From an uncultured Erysipelotrichaceae bacterium (GTDB lineage Bacteria > Bacillota_I > Bacilli_A > RFN20 > CAG-826), in assembly GCA_947166565.1 (NCBI GenBank), contig CAMVEL010000002.1, positions 62,001-126,000 of the forward strand: DNA of 64,000 bases. Reading direction: 5' to 3'. Numbering within the stretch: the stretch's first letter is position 1; every line of letters begins with the position of its first letter. Below the pieces are notes generated by a model. It ran no database searches and was not told the origin of the DNA. It worked only from the letters and a program-made list of their open reading frames with translations. A program made the position numbers and the translations under genes. Positions 28,143 to 36,003 of the stretch are shown in pieces.

Positions 28143-29023
28143 ACGAGTGTTTGATCATAGGTTGCCACGTCGGTCTATCCGGCCCTTCCTATTTCCTTTC
28201 CTGTGCGGAATTCGCCCTTTCCCTTAAGGCCAATGCCTTTATGTTCTATACGGGCGCGCCGCAGAATTCGGTGAGGAAAAGCCTCGATGAAATGCATATA
28301 GATGAAGGGAAAGCCTTCTTAAAGGAAAAGGGGATTCCCCTTTCTAACCTCGTGGTCCACGCCCCCTATATCATCAATTTGGCGAATAAGGAAAACCTCG
28401 AGAATTACGAATTCGCGAAATCATTCCTAAAGGAGGAAATAAGGAGGACCGCGGCTTTCGGCGTGCCTACCCTCGTCCTCCATCCCGGGGCTAGGAAGGA
28501 AGCCTCCTTTGAGGAAGGGGCCCAAAACCTAGCCGATGCCCTAAATGAGATTTTGGAAGAAGAGAATAACGTCAAAATCGCCCTGGAGACGATGGCGGGG
28601 AAAGGAAGCGAAATCGGGCGCAGTTTCGAAGAGCTTTCCTATATCCTCTCCCTTATCAAGCATAAGGAAAAAGTCGGCATTTGCCTTGATACCTGCCATA
28701 TCTTCGACGCGGGCTATGACATTGAGGATATCGATAAAACCTTAGGCGAATTCGATAGAATCATCGGTTTATCCAAGATCCTCGTCGTCCATCTTAACGA
28801 TTCGAAGACCTTCAAAGGCTCCCATAAGGACCGTCATGAAAACCTCGGTTATGGGGCGATCGGGTTCGAAACGCTGCTTAAATACGCGTATGACGAAAGG
28901 CTAAAAAGCGTCCCGAAGATCCTCGAGACGCCTTATGTGAATGGTTTGCCTCCATATAAGAAAGAGATCGAAATGCTAAGAAACGGGGAATACCAAGAGA
29001 ACTGGAAAGAAGAAATCTCCTAA
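28139..29023 (+). CDS. nfo: Endonuclease IV (AP endonuclease)
   Basis: Nfo cuts DNA at abasic sites in base-excision repair. The zinc-binding TIM barrel is recognisable by VVHAPYIINLA, VLHPGARKE, LETMAGKG, ICLDTCHIFDAGYD and VHLNDSKTFKGSHKDRHENL. Length 294 is normal. It is translationally coupled to cshB by a four-base overlap. Its stop interleaves with that of convergent ispG (29020-29023). Confidence 0.96.
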   Translation: MNECLIIGCHVGLSGPSYFLSCAEFALSLKANAFMFYTGAPQNSVRKSLDEMHIDEGKAFLKEKGIPLSNLVVHAPYIINLANKENLENYEFAKSFLKEEIRRTAAFGVPTLVLHPGARKEASFEEGAQNLADALNEILEEENNVKIALETMAGKGSEIGRSFEELSYILSLIKHKEKVGICLDTCHIFDAGYDIEDIDKTLGEFDRIIGLSKILVVHLNDSKTFKGSHKDRHENLGYGAIGFETLLKYAYDERLKSVPKILETPYVNGLPPYKKEIEMLRNGEYQENWKEEIS

Positions 29024-30075
29024 CCGAGTTTCTCGATTTCCTTTAACAAATCCCCCACGATATGCTCGTTATCGGAATTGCGGAGGATCTCCCCGTGGGA
29101 GAAGATGACCCAACTTCCATTGCCTCCCGCGGCCCCGATATCCGCATGTCTTGCCTCCCCCGGCCCATTGACGATGCAGCCCATCACCGCGACCGTGATG
29201 GGTTTTCTTTTCTCCTCGAGGTAATTTTGGATGGCCTTCGCGGTGGGGATCAAATCAACCGCGGTCCTCCCGCAGGTTGGGCAACTGATGAAGGTCGGAT
29301 AATCCTTATATAAACCTAGGTCATGAAGCAAGCGGCAACAGGCCTTGACTTCCTCTTCTGGCTCATCGGAAAGGGAAATGCGGATGGTATCGCCGATCCC
29401 ATCAAGAAGAAGGGGCGAAAGCCCCGCGGAGGAGCGGATTAGCCCAATATCCTTGGGACCGGCTTCGGTTATCCCTAGATGAAGGGGATAAGGGAAAGTG
29501 GAGGCGGCTAGGCGATAGGCCTCGATCGTTTCCTTGACGTCACTCCCCTTTAGGGAGATGACGATATCGTGGAAATCGTATTTTTCCAAGATGGCAACGT
29601 GCTTTTTCGCGCTTTCGACGAGGATCTTGGCCCCAATTACGTCCTTGCCGAAATAGATGGATTTATCGATGGAGCCGGAATTGACCCCAACCCTGATCGG
29701 GGCGTGATGGGCCTTCGCGGCTTCGATGACCTTCTTTATCTTCCATTCCTCCCCGATATTCCCGGGGTTTATCCTAATGGCATCGACCCCGGCTTCGAGC
29801 GCCTCAAGGGCGAATTCATATTGGAAATGGATATCGGCGATTAACGGGATCGAAACCCTTTTCTTGATCTCCTTGAAGGCACGGGCATCCTCCATATCGA
29901 GGACGGATAGCCTCATGAGTTTGGCCCCAAGGGCGGCGCAGCGGTTGATTTGGGCGGAAACCTCCTCGACCTTGCTCGTTTTGATGGAACACATCGACTG
30001 GATGATGACTTCCTCCTGACCTCCGAGGGTCAATTCCCCGATTCTGACCTGACGGGTTTTGCGCCTATCGACCAT
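29020..30075 (-). CDS. ispG: 4-hydroxy-3-methylbut-2-enyl diphosphate synthase
   Basis: IspG converts MEcPP to HMBPP with a 4Fe-4S cluster. The cluster ligands are in SCPTCGRTAVDLI and MGCIVNGPGEA near the C-terminus, and the N-terminal barrel starts TRQVRIGELTLGG. The 351-residue length is normal for the bacterial short form. AAGGAGAG lies before ATG 30075. It is a single gene on the minus strand, convergent with nfo. Confidence 0.95.
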   Translation of the reverse strand: MVDRRKTRQVRIGELTLGGQEEVIIQSMCSIKTSKVEEVSAQINRCAALGAKLMRLSVLDMEDARAFKEIKKRVSIPLIADIHFQYEFALEALEAGVDAIRINPGNIGEEWKIKKVIEAAKAHHAPIRVGVNSGSIDKSIYFGKDVIGAKILVESAKKHVAILEKYDFHDIVISLKGSDVKETIEAYRLAASTFPYPLHLGITEAGPKDIGLIRSSAGLSPLLLDGIGDTIRISLSDEPEEEVKACCRLLHDLGLYKDYPTFISCPTCGRTAVDLIPTAKAIQNYLEEKRKPITVAVMGCIVNGPGEARHADIGAAGGNGSWVIFSHGEILRNSDNEHIVGDLLKEIEKLG

Positions 30076-30168
30076 TGCATCTCTCCTTTTCTATTAAGAA
30101 AAAACTTTGTAGATTTTTCCTCCCTATTATGATACATTATGCGGGCAATAGGAGCGTAGTAAGAAAAA

Positions 30169-30330
30169 ATGGCTAAGAACAAAAGGGATCAAGTCATCCT
30201 CAAGTGCACTGACTGCGGCAACGAGAACTACCTAACGACTCGCAACAAGAAGCTTCATCCAACCAAGATGGAGATCAAGAAATTCTGCCCGCATTGCCGG
30301 AAGATGACCCTTCATAAGGAAAAGAAATAA
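30169..30330 (+). CDS. rpmG: 50S ribosomal protein L33
   Basis: The 53-residue product reads MAKNKRDQVILKC and continues with CTDCGNENYLTT and KKFCPHCRKM. Both Cys pairs are present, so this is the zinc-binding form. A possible extended -10 (TG-A-TACATT, 30130-30138) lies 30 bases upstream. The stop codon sits inside the stem of its own terminator. Confidence 0.93.
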   Translation: MAKNKRDQVILKCTDCGNENYLTTRNKKLHPTKMEIKKFCPHCRKMTLHKEKK

Positions 30331-30349
30331 GGCCTCGGCCTTATTTTTT
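30325..30349 (+). terminator. Terminator overlapping the rpmG stop codon
   Basis: AAATAAGGCC (30325-30334) and GGCCTTATTT (30337-30346) are perfectly complementary, with a T run at the end. The rpmG TAA (30328-30330) is in the left arm, so a ribosome at the stop would cover part of the stem. Confidence 0.8.
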
Positions 30350-30362
30350 GTAGATAGGCTAT

Positions 30363-30995
30363 ATGGATAATCAGGTCTTGCTCATAAATTACGGAGGATA
30401 TGACGGGAACGTCTATCTTTTCGGCGTCAAAGGCGGACCCTGCCTTATCATCGACGTCGGTTCCTCACACTTTGATAGGATCATGGATTTGGTGAAAACT
30501 CGCCATAGCAAAATCGAAGGCGTCCTCTTGACCCACGGCCATTTCGACCACATCATGGGCATCGAGCAAATCCATGGCGATATCCCCGTCTTCATGGGGG
30601 AAGAGGATATCCCTAGCCTTGAGGACCCCAAATATAACCTTTCCTTCGATCTTCTCGGGGAACCGCTTTCCTTCAAGACCCCAAAAGGGATATACGCGGT
30701 CGAAGACGGGGATGAAATAGTCACCGAATCCTTTGCCTTCAAGGTCATCCATACCCCCTTCCATACCGAAGGAAGCGTCTGTTTCCTTTTCCCTAGTGAG
30801 AAGATAATGTTCACGGGCGACACCCTCTTCGCTAGAGGAATCGGAAGGACCGACTTAAAAGGCGGGAGGAGTTCCTCAATCGAATCAAGCCTAGGAAAAC
30901 TCGATTCCCTCGACCCAACCATCCGTATCTACCCCGGACATTATGGATCAAGCAATCTAGGGGAGGCCCTCCGCTTCGCCAAAATGGTCATCTAG
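30363..30995 (+). CDS. Metallo-beta-lactamase-fold hydrolase (glyoxalase II-like)
   Basis: The 210-residue protein belongs to the small MBL hydrolases such as Bacillus YqgX. The metal motif is H58-G-H60-F-D62-H63, with a further ligand in HTPFHTEGSVCF, TGDTLFARGIGRTD and a final YPGHY. The fold is certain; the substrate (a thioester in glyoxalase II) is not. It is a one-gene unit, followed by the terminator at 31029. Confidence 0.9.
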   Translation: MDNQVLLINYGGYDGNVYLFGVKGGPCLIIDVGSSHFDRIMDLVKTRHSKIEGVLLTHGHFDHIMGIEQIHGDIPVFMGEEDIPSLEDPKYNLSFDLLGEPLSFKTPKGIYAVEDGDEIVTESFAFKVIHTPFHTEGSVCFLFPSEKIMFTGDTLFARGIGRTDLKGGRSSSIESSLGKLDSLDPTIRIYPGHYGSSNLGEALRFAKMVI

Positions 30996-31028
30996 TCAAC
31001 GATACTAGAAGTATTTATAAAAATAACG

Positions 31029-31064
31029 AAGTGGCGATTCACCCGATGAAATAGCCACTTTTTC
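31029..31064 (+). terminator. Terminator after the MBL hydrolase gene
   Basis: AAGTGGC (31029-31035) pairs with GCCACTT (31054-31060), followed by TTTCG. The loop is 18 bases. Confidence 0.7.
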
Positions 31065-31105
31065 GACTTTCAGTCAGGAAAAGGGGAAAAAACCTTTAAT
31101 TCTTT

Positions 31106-31191
31106 CCTTCCTTTATAGGAAGGGGCAATGTATAATGCTCTCGCTACAAGGCCCGTGCCATGTTTTAGAATGCGGGCCAAGCCAAAAGGAG
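31106..31191 (+). promoter_or_regulatory. efp promoter and structured leader
   Basis: TATAAT at 31131-31136 is the -10. The perfect inverted repeat CCTTCC-TTTATA-GGAAGG (31106-31123) covers the place of the -35 and part of the spacer. In the leader, GGCCCG (31150-31155) pairs with CGGGCC (31173-31178). The ribosome-binding site AAAAGGAG is at 31184-31191, about 13 bases before the ATG. Confidence 0.55.
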
Positions 31192-31204
31192 TACATTAAG
31201 ATTT

Positions 31205-31765
31205 ATGATTAACGTAACTGAAGTCCGTCCAGGGAATTACTTCATCGACGAAGGAAACCTCTATCAATGCCTCGATATCCTTCTTAACAAAACGGCCATG
31301 AGGAAAATGGTCGCGAAGGTCAAGGTCAAGAACATGCGCACCGGGGCTATCATCGAATTAGCCCGTAACTCCGGCTACCAAGTCGATGACGTCCATGTCG
31401 AGAAGAAGGTCATGAATTACCTCTATGACGCGGGCGAAACCCTCGCCTTCATGGATGGTAAGACCTATGAGCAAGTCGAAATCGGCAAACCCCAGCTCAC
31501 CAACGAGATCCCTTATCTCGCCCCGAATGCCGAGGTCACGGTCGTCATGTATGAGGATGAGATCCTCGGCGTCGTCCTTCCTTCCAAAGTCGCCCTCGAG
31601 GTCATCGAGTGCGAGCCAGGCGTCAGGGGTGACACCGTTTCCAACGGTGGCAGCAAGGATGCCGTCCTCGAAACCGGCATCACGATCCGCGTCCCGCTTT
31701 TCATCAACCAAGGCGAGAAGGTCCTCGTTGACACCGAGACCGGCAAATACGACGGGAGAGCCTAA
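31205..31765 (+). CDS. efp: Elongation factor P
   Basis: EF-P relieves ribosomes stalled at polyproline. The 186-residue, three-domain protein is clear from VTEVRPGNYFIDEGNLYQCL, VKVKNMRTGAI and a C-terminal VSNGGSKDAVLETGITIRVP. The loop that reaches the peptidyl centre reads NKTAMRKMVAK; aligned without gaps to Bacillus EF-P, Met32 occupies the position of the modified Lys32. As I recall, mycoplasma EF-P have a similar NKTAMR loop. It leads an operon with the UPF0154 gene (one-base overlap). Confidence 0.95.
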   Translation: MINVTEVRPGNYFIDEGNLYQCLDILLNKTAMRKMVAKVKVKNMRTGAIIELARNSGYQVDDVHVEKKVMNYLYDAGETLAFMDGKTYEQVEIGKPQLTNEIPYLAPNAEVTVVMYEDEILGVVLPSKVALEVIECEPGVRGDTVSNGGSKDAVLETGITIRVPLFINQGEKVLVDTETGKYDGRA

Positions 31766-32007
31766 TGATGGTTATCCTCTTCGCTTTTGACGGGGCTTGG
31801 CTAGGCCTAACGATCGGGGCCCTAATCCTCGGCCTCATCGGAGGTTTCTTCGGAGCCCGCGCCTTCTTCAAGAAGCAGCTCCGCGAACATCCCCCGATAA
31901 CGGAAGCCCAAATCAGGGCCATGTATGCCTCCATGGGTAAGAAACCAAGTGAAAAACAAGTTCGCGCCACCATGAACGCCCTCAAGCGCGGCGGCGACAA
32001 CTATTGA
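31765..32007 (+). CDS. UPF0154 (YneF-like) small membrane protein
   Basis: The 80-residue protein has one N-terminal membrane helix (about 5-32) and the family core PPITEAQIRAMYASMGKKPSEKQVRATMNALK. This family is typical of Bacilli and Mollicutes; its function is unknown. The start overlaps the efp stop (TAATGATG; the second ATG at 31768 is also possible). fakB begins 20 bases after its stop. Confidence 0.92.
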   Translation: MMVILFAFDGAWLGLTIGALILGLIGGFFGARAFFKKQLREHPPITEAQIRAMYASMGKKPSEKQVRATMNALKRGGDNY

Positions 32008-32027
32008 TTGAAAGGAAAAAAACAACA

Positions 32028-32930
32028 ATGAAAACATTCGATATCCTCATCGATTCCTGTGGCGAAATGCCACGCGACATGCGCGAAGCATATGGCGTCG
32101 ACTTCATCCCGATGTATCTTTCCACCGACATCAAGGGCGATATCCACGAATTCCCCGCCCTCATCGATTATGATGGCGAATACGATTTCCATTCCTTCTA
32201 TGAACTTATGAGGAAGGGCATCCGCATCCGCACCGCGGCCGTCTCCGAAGCCGCCTTCGAGGAATATTTCCGCGAAGCCGTCAAACGCGGACACGACGTC
32301 CTCTATCTTGCCTGCTCCAGCGGATTATCCGTCTCCGTCGAGCTCGCCAAGAAAGTCGCGGCCAAATTGAACGCCGAAAACCCCGAATGGCATGGCTATT
32401 GCCTCGATACCCTCATCTCTGGCTTCCCAATCGCCGACATGGCGATTAAGGCCGATGCCATGAGGAAAGAAGGCAAAGACGTGAACGAAGTCGGCGAATA
32501 TCTCGATTCCATCAAGTTGAAATACAACCAATTCGCGACCGTCGAGACCCTCACCTACCTCAAGAACGCCGGTAGGGTCACCGCCTCCAAGGCCTTCTTC
32601 GGCAACCTCTTCCACGTCAAGCCGATCATCATCTCCGACGTCAAGGGCCATAACGTCGCGACACTCTCCGAGAAAGGCCGCCGCGCCTCGCTCCAAAAGA
32701 TCGTCGACCTCACCGTCGAAGCCGCCGAAAACATCGAAGAACAGACCATTTATATCTCCCATGGTGACGATGAAGCCGCGGCGAATTTCGTCAAGGAAGC
32801 CATCCTCAAAGTCGCTAAGCCGAAAGATATCCGCGTCGATAAGGTCGGCCCGATCATCGGTGCCTCCTCCGGTCCAGGCCTCGTCATCTGCTATTGCTTT
32901 GGTAAGGAAGTAACCTTCGCGGGCGAATAA
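32028..32930 (+). CDS. fakB: Fatty-acid-binding DegV-family protein, partner of FakA
   Basis: FakB proteins hold a fatty acid while FakA phosphorylates it. The 300-residue DegV fold is seen in TAAVSEAAFEEYF, ACSSGLSVSVELAKK (fatty-acid pocket Ser region), ETLTYLKNAGRVTASKAF and KPIIISDVKG. The frame opens at 32004, but ATG 32028 is preferred since GAAAGGAAA precedes it and it gives the family N-terminus. fakA follows 66 bases later, which supports the pairing. The acyl preference cannot be read by eye. Confidence 0.88.
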   Translation: MKTFDILIDSCGEMPRDMREAYGVDFIPMYLSTDIKGDIHEFPALIDYDGEYDFHSFYELMRKGIRIRTAAVSEAAFEEYFREAVKRGHDVLYLACSSGLSVSVELAKKVAAKLNAENPEWHGYCLDTLISGFPIADMAIKADAMRKEGKDVNEVGEYLDSIKLKYNQFATVETLTYLKNAGRVTASKAFFGNLFHVKPIIISDVKGHNVATLSEKGRRASLQKIVDLTVEAAENIEEQTIYISHGDDEAAANFVKEAILKVAKPKDIRVDKVGPIIGASSGPGLVICYCFGKEVTFAGE

Positions 32931-32996
32931 GCCCATAGAGCAAGGGATCAACGCCCTTGCCTTTTCATTCGCTAGTATCAAAAAGGAATACTTATT

Positions 32997-34652
32997 ATGA
33001 AAGTTTTGGATGCAAGTTCGTTCCGAGAGATGGTGTTGAACGGTTTCCGTGACATCAAATCGAAGTACCAGCACATCAACGATTTAAACGTCTTCCCGGT
33101 CCCCGATGGCGACACGGGGACGAATATAACCTCCACGATCTCCGGTGGCGTCAAGGCCATGGAGAGGGAGGAGAACGAGAACCACCTCGGCAAGCTCGCC
33201 CTTGCCTGCTCCGCCGGGATGCTTCTTTCCGCTAGAGGCAATTCCGGGGTCATCGTCTCGCAGTTCTTCCAAGGCCTCGCCGAAGGACTTGAAAACAAAG
33301 AGACCGCGACCGTCCGCGATTTCGCTTTCGCCTTGTCTTGTGCGACCCGCAAAGCCTACGACGCGGTTGTCCATCCAGTTGAGGGCACGATCCTCACCGT
33401 GGCTAGGGAAGGAAGCGATTATGTCGCGGAGAATATCGATAAGATCAAGGATTTCGATGCCTTGTTCCGCGTTTTGCTCAAGCAGATGGAAGTCTCCTTG
33501 GAACATACGCCCGACCTTCTTGATGTCCTTAAGGAAGCCGGCGTCATCGATTCTGGCGGAGCGGGGCTCGTCGCCATCATCGAGGGCATGGGCAAAGCCG
33601 TCAGGGGCGAAGAGGTCGATGATTCGGTCGAATGGAACGGCCCGACCAATTCCTTATCCTCCACGGGCGAAGTCCCATTCGATGAGAATTCCGAGCTTGA
33701 ATACGGTTATTGCGCCGAATTCATCCTTCAGCTTCTAAATTCCAAGCAAGGCCCCGAGAAATTCGACCTAAAGGCCATGATCTCCTTCCTTGAAGGCATC
33801 GGCGATTCGATCGTCGCCTTAAGGCAAAAGAACATCGTCAAGGTCCATGTCCATACCAAAACCCCATTCAAAGCCATGGAATACGCTCAGCAATATGGCG
33901 AATTCGTGACCTGGAAGATGGAGAACATGTCGATTCAGCATAACGAGGTCCTTTTGAAGGAAATGCCGATTGAGGCCCCCGAAAAGAAGGCGATTGCCCT
34001 AATCGCGGTCGCCCCAAGCGTGGAGATCGCCGATCTATTCACCAAATTAGGAGTCGATGTCACGATTCCAGGCGGACAGACCATGAATCCTTCCGCGGAA
34101 GATTTCATCAAGGCCTTCGAAACCGTAAACGCCGACGCGATCATCGTTTTCCCGAATAACTCGAACATCATATTGACTGCTGAACAAGCCGGGAAACTCT
34201 ACGATAAGGCCCGCGTCGAAGTCGCGAAGACCAAATCCGCCGTCGAATGCTATAGCGCCCTATCGATGTTAAATACCTACGATAACACCGTCGAGGAAAA
34301 CCTCGCGATCGTCGAGGAATCGATAAGGAACCTCATCTGCGCGGAAGTCTCCAAGGCCGTCCGCGATTCCGTCAATAACGGGATCAACGTCAAGGAGAAC
34401 GATTTCATCGGCATCGCTAACCATGAGGTAAGAAGCAGCGATCCCTCTATGCTGGAATGCATCAGGAAACTCTTCGAATCCATCGAGGACTTCAAGGACC
34501 GTTCCGTCCTGACCGTCTTCTATGGCACGGGCATCACCGAGGAAGACAAGGAAGGCCTCCGTTCGATGGTCGCCTCCATGAATTCCTGGATGGACCTAAT
34601 GGAAATCGAGGGCAACCAAACCATCTACCCATTCATCTTCGCGATTGAATAA
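32997..34652 (+). CDS. fakA: Fatty acid kinase FakA (DAK2/YloV family)
   Basis: FakA phosphorylates FakB-bound fatty acids to acyl phosphates, which feed phospholipid synthesis. The N-terminal DAK2 kinase domain has NDLNVFPVPDGDTGTN and SARGNSGVIVSQFFQG; the middle and C-terminal domains bind FakB. Length 551 is normal. It is followed by a strong terminator. plsY, which uses acyl phosphate to acylate glycerol 3-phosphate, lies next on the opposite strand, so exogenous fatty acids likely go FakAB to PlsX/PlsY; plsX is not in this window. Confidence 0.94.
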   Translation: MKVLDASSFREMVLNGFRDIKSKYQHINDLNVFPVPDGDTGTNITSTISGGVKAMEREENENHLGKLALACSAGMLLSARGNSGVIVSQFFQGLAEGLENKETATVRDFAFALSCATRKAYDAVVHPVEGTILTVAREGSDYVAENIDKIKDFDALFRVLLKQMEVSLEHTPDLLDVLKEAGVIDSGGAGLVAIIEGMGKAVRGEEVDDSVEWNGPTNSLSSTGEVPFDENSELEYGYCAEFILQLLNSKQGPEKFDLKAMISFLEGIGDSIVALRQKNIVKVHVHTKTPFKAMEYAQQYGEFVTWKMENMSIQHNEVLLKEMPIEAPEKKAIALIAVAPSVEIADLFTKLGVDVTIPGGQTMNPSAEDFIKAFETVNADAIIVFPNNSNIILTAEQAGKLYDKARVEVAKTKSAVECYSALSMLNTYDNTVEENLAIVEESIRNLICAEVSKAVRDSVNNGINVKENDFIGIANHEVRSSDPSMLECIRKLFESIEDFKDRSVLTVFYGTGITEEDKEGLRSMVASMNSWMDLMEIEGNQTIYPFIFAIE

Positions 34653-34670
34653 AGAAGTAGAACCTCTTAT

Positions 34671-34697
34671 AGCCGTCTCGTGCGAGACGGCTTTTCT
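34671..34697 (+). terminator. Strong terminator after fakA
   Basis: AGCCGTCTCG (34671-34680) and CGAGACGGCT (34683-34692) form a perfect 10-bp inverted repeat, followed by TTTTC. Confidence 0.9.
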
Positions 34698-35082
34698 TTA
34701 TCCCTCTAAACCCCTTATACATTGACATTATTGATAACGGAGTTTTGACATCCATAACTGGCGAATACAGAAGGCATTTGGACAAGCGGATATCTTTAGC
34801 AGACGCCCAAATATAAGAGTCGTATATCAAGAAGTAGAAGTCATCAAGAAGGCTTTGAGATTACCTAAAAAGAGGGTCTATTAAAGTTGATGGGTGGAAG
34901 AATCGAAGTCTTATCCTAGCCATGAACAAGAGGAATACCGAAGTAGAAGGAGTAAATAAAAAGAGAACCAAAAAAGGCTGTTATTCTTTTGATTAAAACT
35001 ATTTATCCACCGAGCGGAAAAAGAGAGCAAAAACAATTTTACAAAAATTTTGTCAATTAAAATATCGCGATTAATCGGGCAT
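34698..35082. other. Gene-free AT-rich stretch between fakA and plsY
   Basis: No convincing gene. One frame (34738-34884, plus strand) is open for 48 codons without a start and reads like protein (Asn-Trp-Arg-Ile-Gln ... Lys-Arg-Val-Tyr-stop), so it may be a decayed remnant. TTATCCACC at 35003-35011 is one base from a DnaA box. Short inverted repeats ACAAAA-A-TTTTGT and ATCGCGAT lie near 35040-35072. Confidence 0.4.
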
Positions 35083-35125
35083 AAAAAAGGCATTGTGGAA
35101 AGTTCAATCGAGTTTTCCACAATGC
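35083..35125 (-). terminator. plsY terminator
   Basis: On the minus strand GCATTGTGGAAA (35125-35114 side) pairs perfectly over 12 bp with TTTCCACAATGC, then CTTTTTTAT follows. The stem contains one exact TTTTCCACA word (35113-35121) and one 8/9 copy. Confidence 0.8.
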
Positions 35126-35153
35126 GATTCTAAGTTTTCAAACTACTAATTCT

Positions 35154-35888
35154 TTACTTCATCCAAGTGATTTTGGATTCGGTTCCTTCCTTTAATCTAG
35201 CAATGTTGCCATGGTGTCTGATGACGATGACCGCGGATAGGACAGTCAAGACAATCGCGCTTTCAAGCCCTAGCACCGGCAAGATAATCGAACCCGCCCC
35301 GGCATTATAGGTGAAGAAGGCCGGATTGAAGACTCCGGTTAGTCCAAGAATTGCGAATACCCAAGCGGCAACAGCGACGCTAATCGACATGATGATTGAC
35401 GAAAGCGAGACATATTTCGAAGCCTTCAAAGTCCCAAAGAAACTAAGTCCGACGACGATGAAGAATCCCCAGGAGGAAAGAAGGCAAAGGCCCACGAAGC
35501 AGGAGACCGCCTTCCCGCCTTGGAAGCGGAGGAAGATGGAATAGCAGTGGCCTAACGCGGCCCCAAAGCCCGCTAGCCAATAATAGAGGACGCCAAGGAA
35601 ATAGCCGTTCACGGTCAAATAGGTGTTCACCGGGGTGAAACTGATGATGGCCCAGGCCGCATATAGGGCGATGCCGGCCTTCAAGGAATCGATGACGATG
35701 GTCAATAAGCCGATTTTCTTGCCCAAGACGCGTCCCGTGTTGGTCCCGCCCGAATTATGGGAATAATAGTCGCGGGGATCCTTTTTGAAGAAGACCTTGC
35801 CGATGAAGACCCCAGTAGGGAAACTCCCTAGCAAATAGCCGACGAGCAGGCATCCTAAGCCAACCAAGACATTTACCAATACATCCAT
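35154..35888 (-). CDS. plsY: Acyl-phosphate:glycerol-3-phosphate acyltransferase
   Basis: PlsY is an integral membrane enzyme that makes lysophosphatidate from acyl phosphate. All three family motifs are present: GSFPTGVFIG (near 21-30), HNSGGTNTGRVLG (near 44-56) and GHCYSIFLRFQGGKAVS (near 113-129). The 244-residue length is somewhat above the usual 200, with extra sequence between the last helices. AAAGGA precedes ATG 35888. It is divergent from parE, an arrangement also seen in Bacillus (plsY-parEC). Confidence 0.94.
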   Translation of the reverse strand: MDVLVNVLVGLGCLLVGYLLGSFPTGVFIGKVFFKKDPRDYYSHNSGGTNTGRVLGKKIGLLTIVIDSLKAGIALYAAWAIISFTPVNTYLTVNGYFLGVLYYWLAGFGAALGHCYSIFLRFQGGKAVSCFVGLCLLSSWGFFIVVGLSFFGTLKASKYVSLSSIIMSISVAVAAWVFAILGLTGVFNPAFFTYNAGAGSIILPVLGLESAIVLTVLSAVIVIRHHGNIARLKEGTESKITWMK

Positions 35889-36003
35889 AATAGATTTCCT
35901 TTAGATTCCCTTTCCAATCGCCAACATTTTAATCCGAAGAGGTTTCTTTTCCAACAAACTTCGCGCTATAATATGTCAGTCTTTGACTGAAGCAACTATT
36001 TTA

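Noticed and set aside
34990-35155. Origin of replication (DnaA-like boxes, AT-rich stretch, CTACTAA next to topoisomerase genes)
   Set aside because: Gene directions converge rather than diverge here and a dif site is 9 kb away; dnaA and dnaN are absent. The main inverted repeat is a terminator of plsY.
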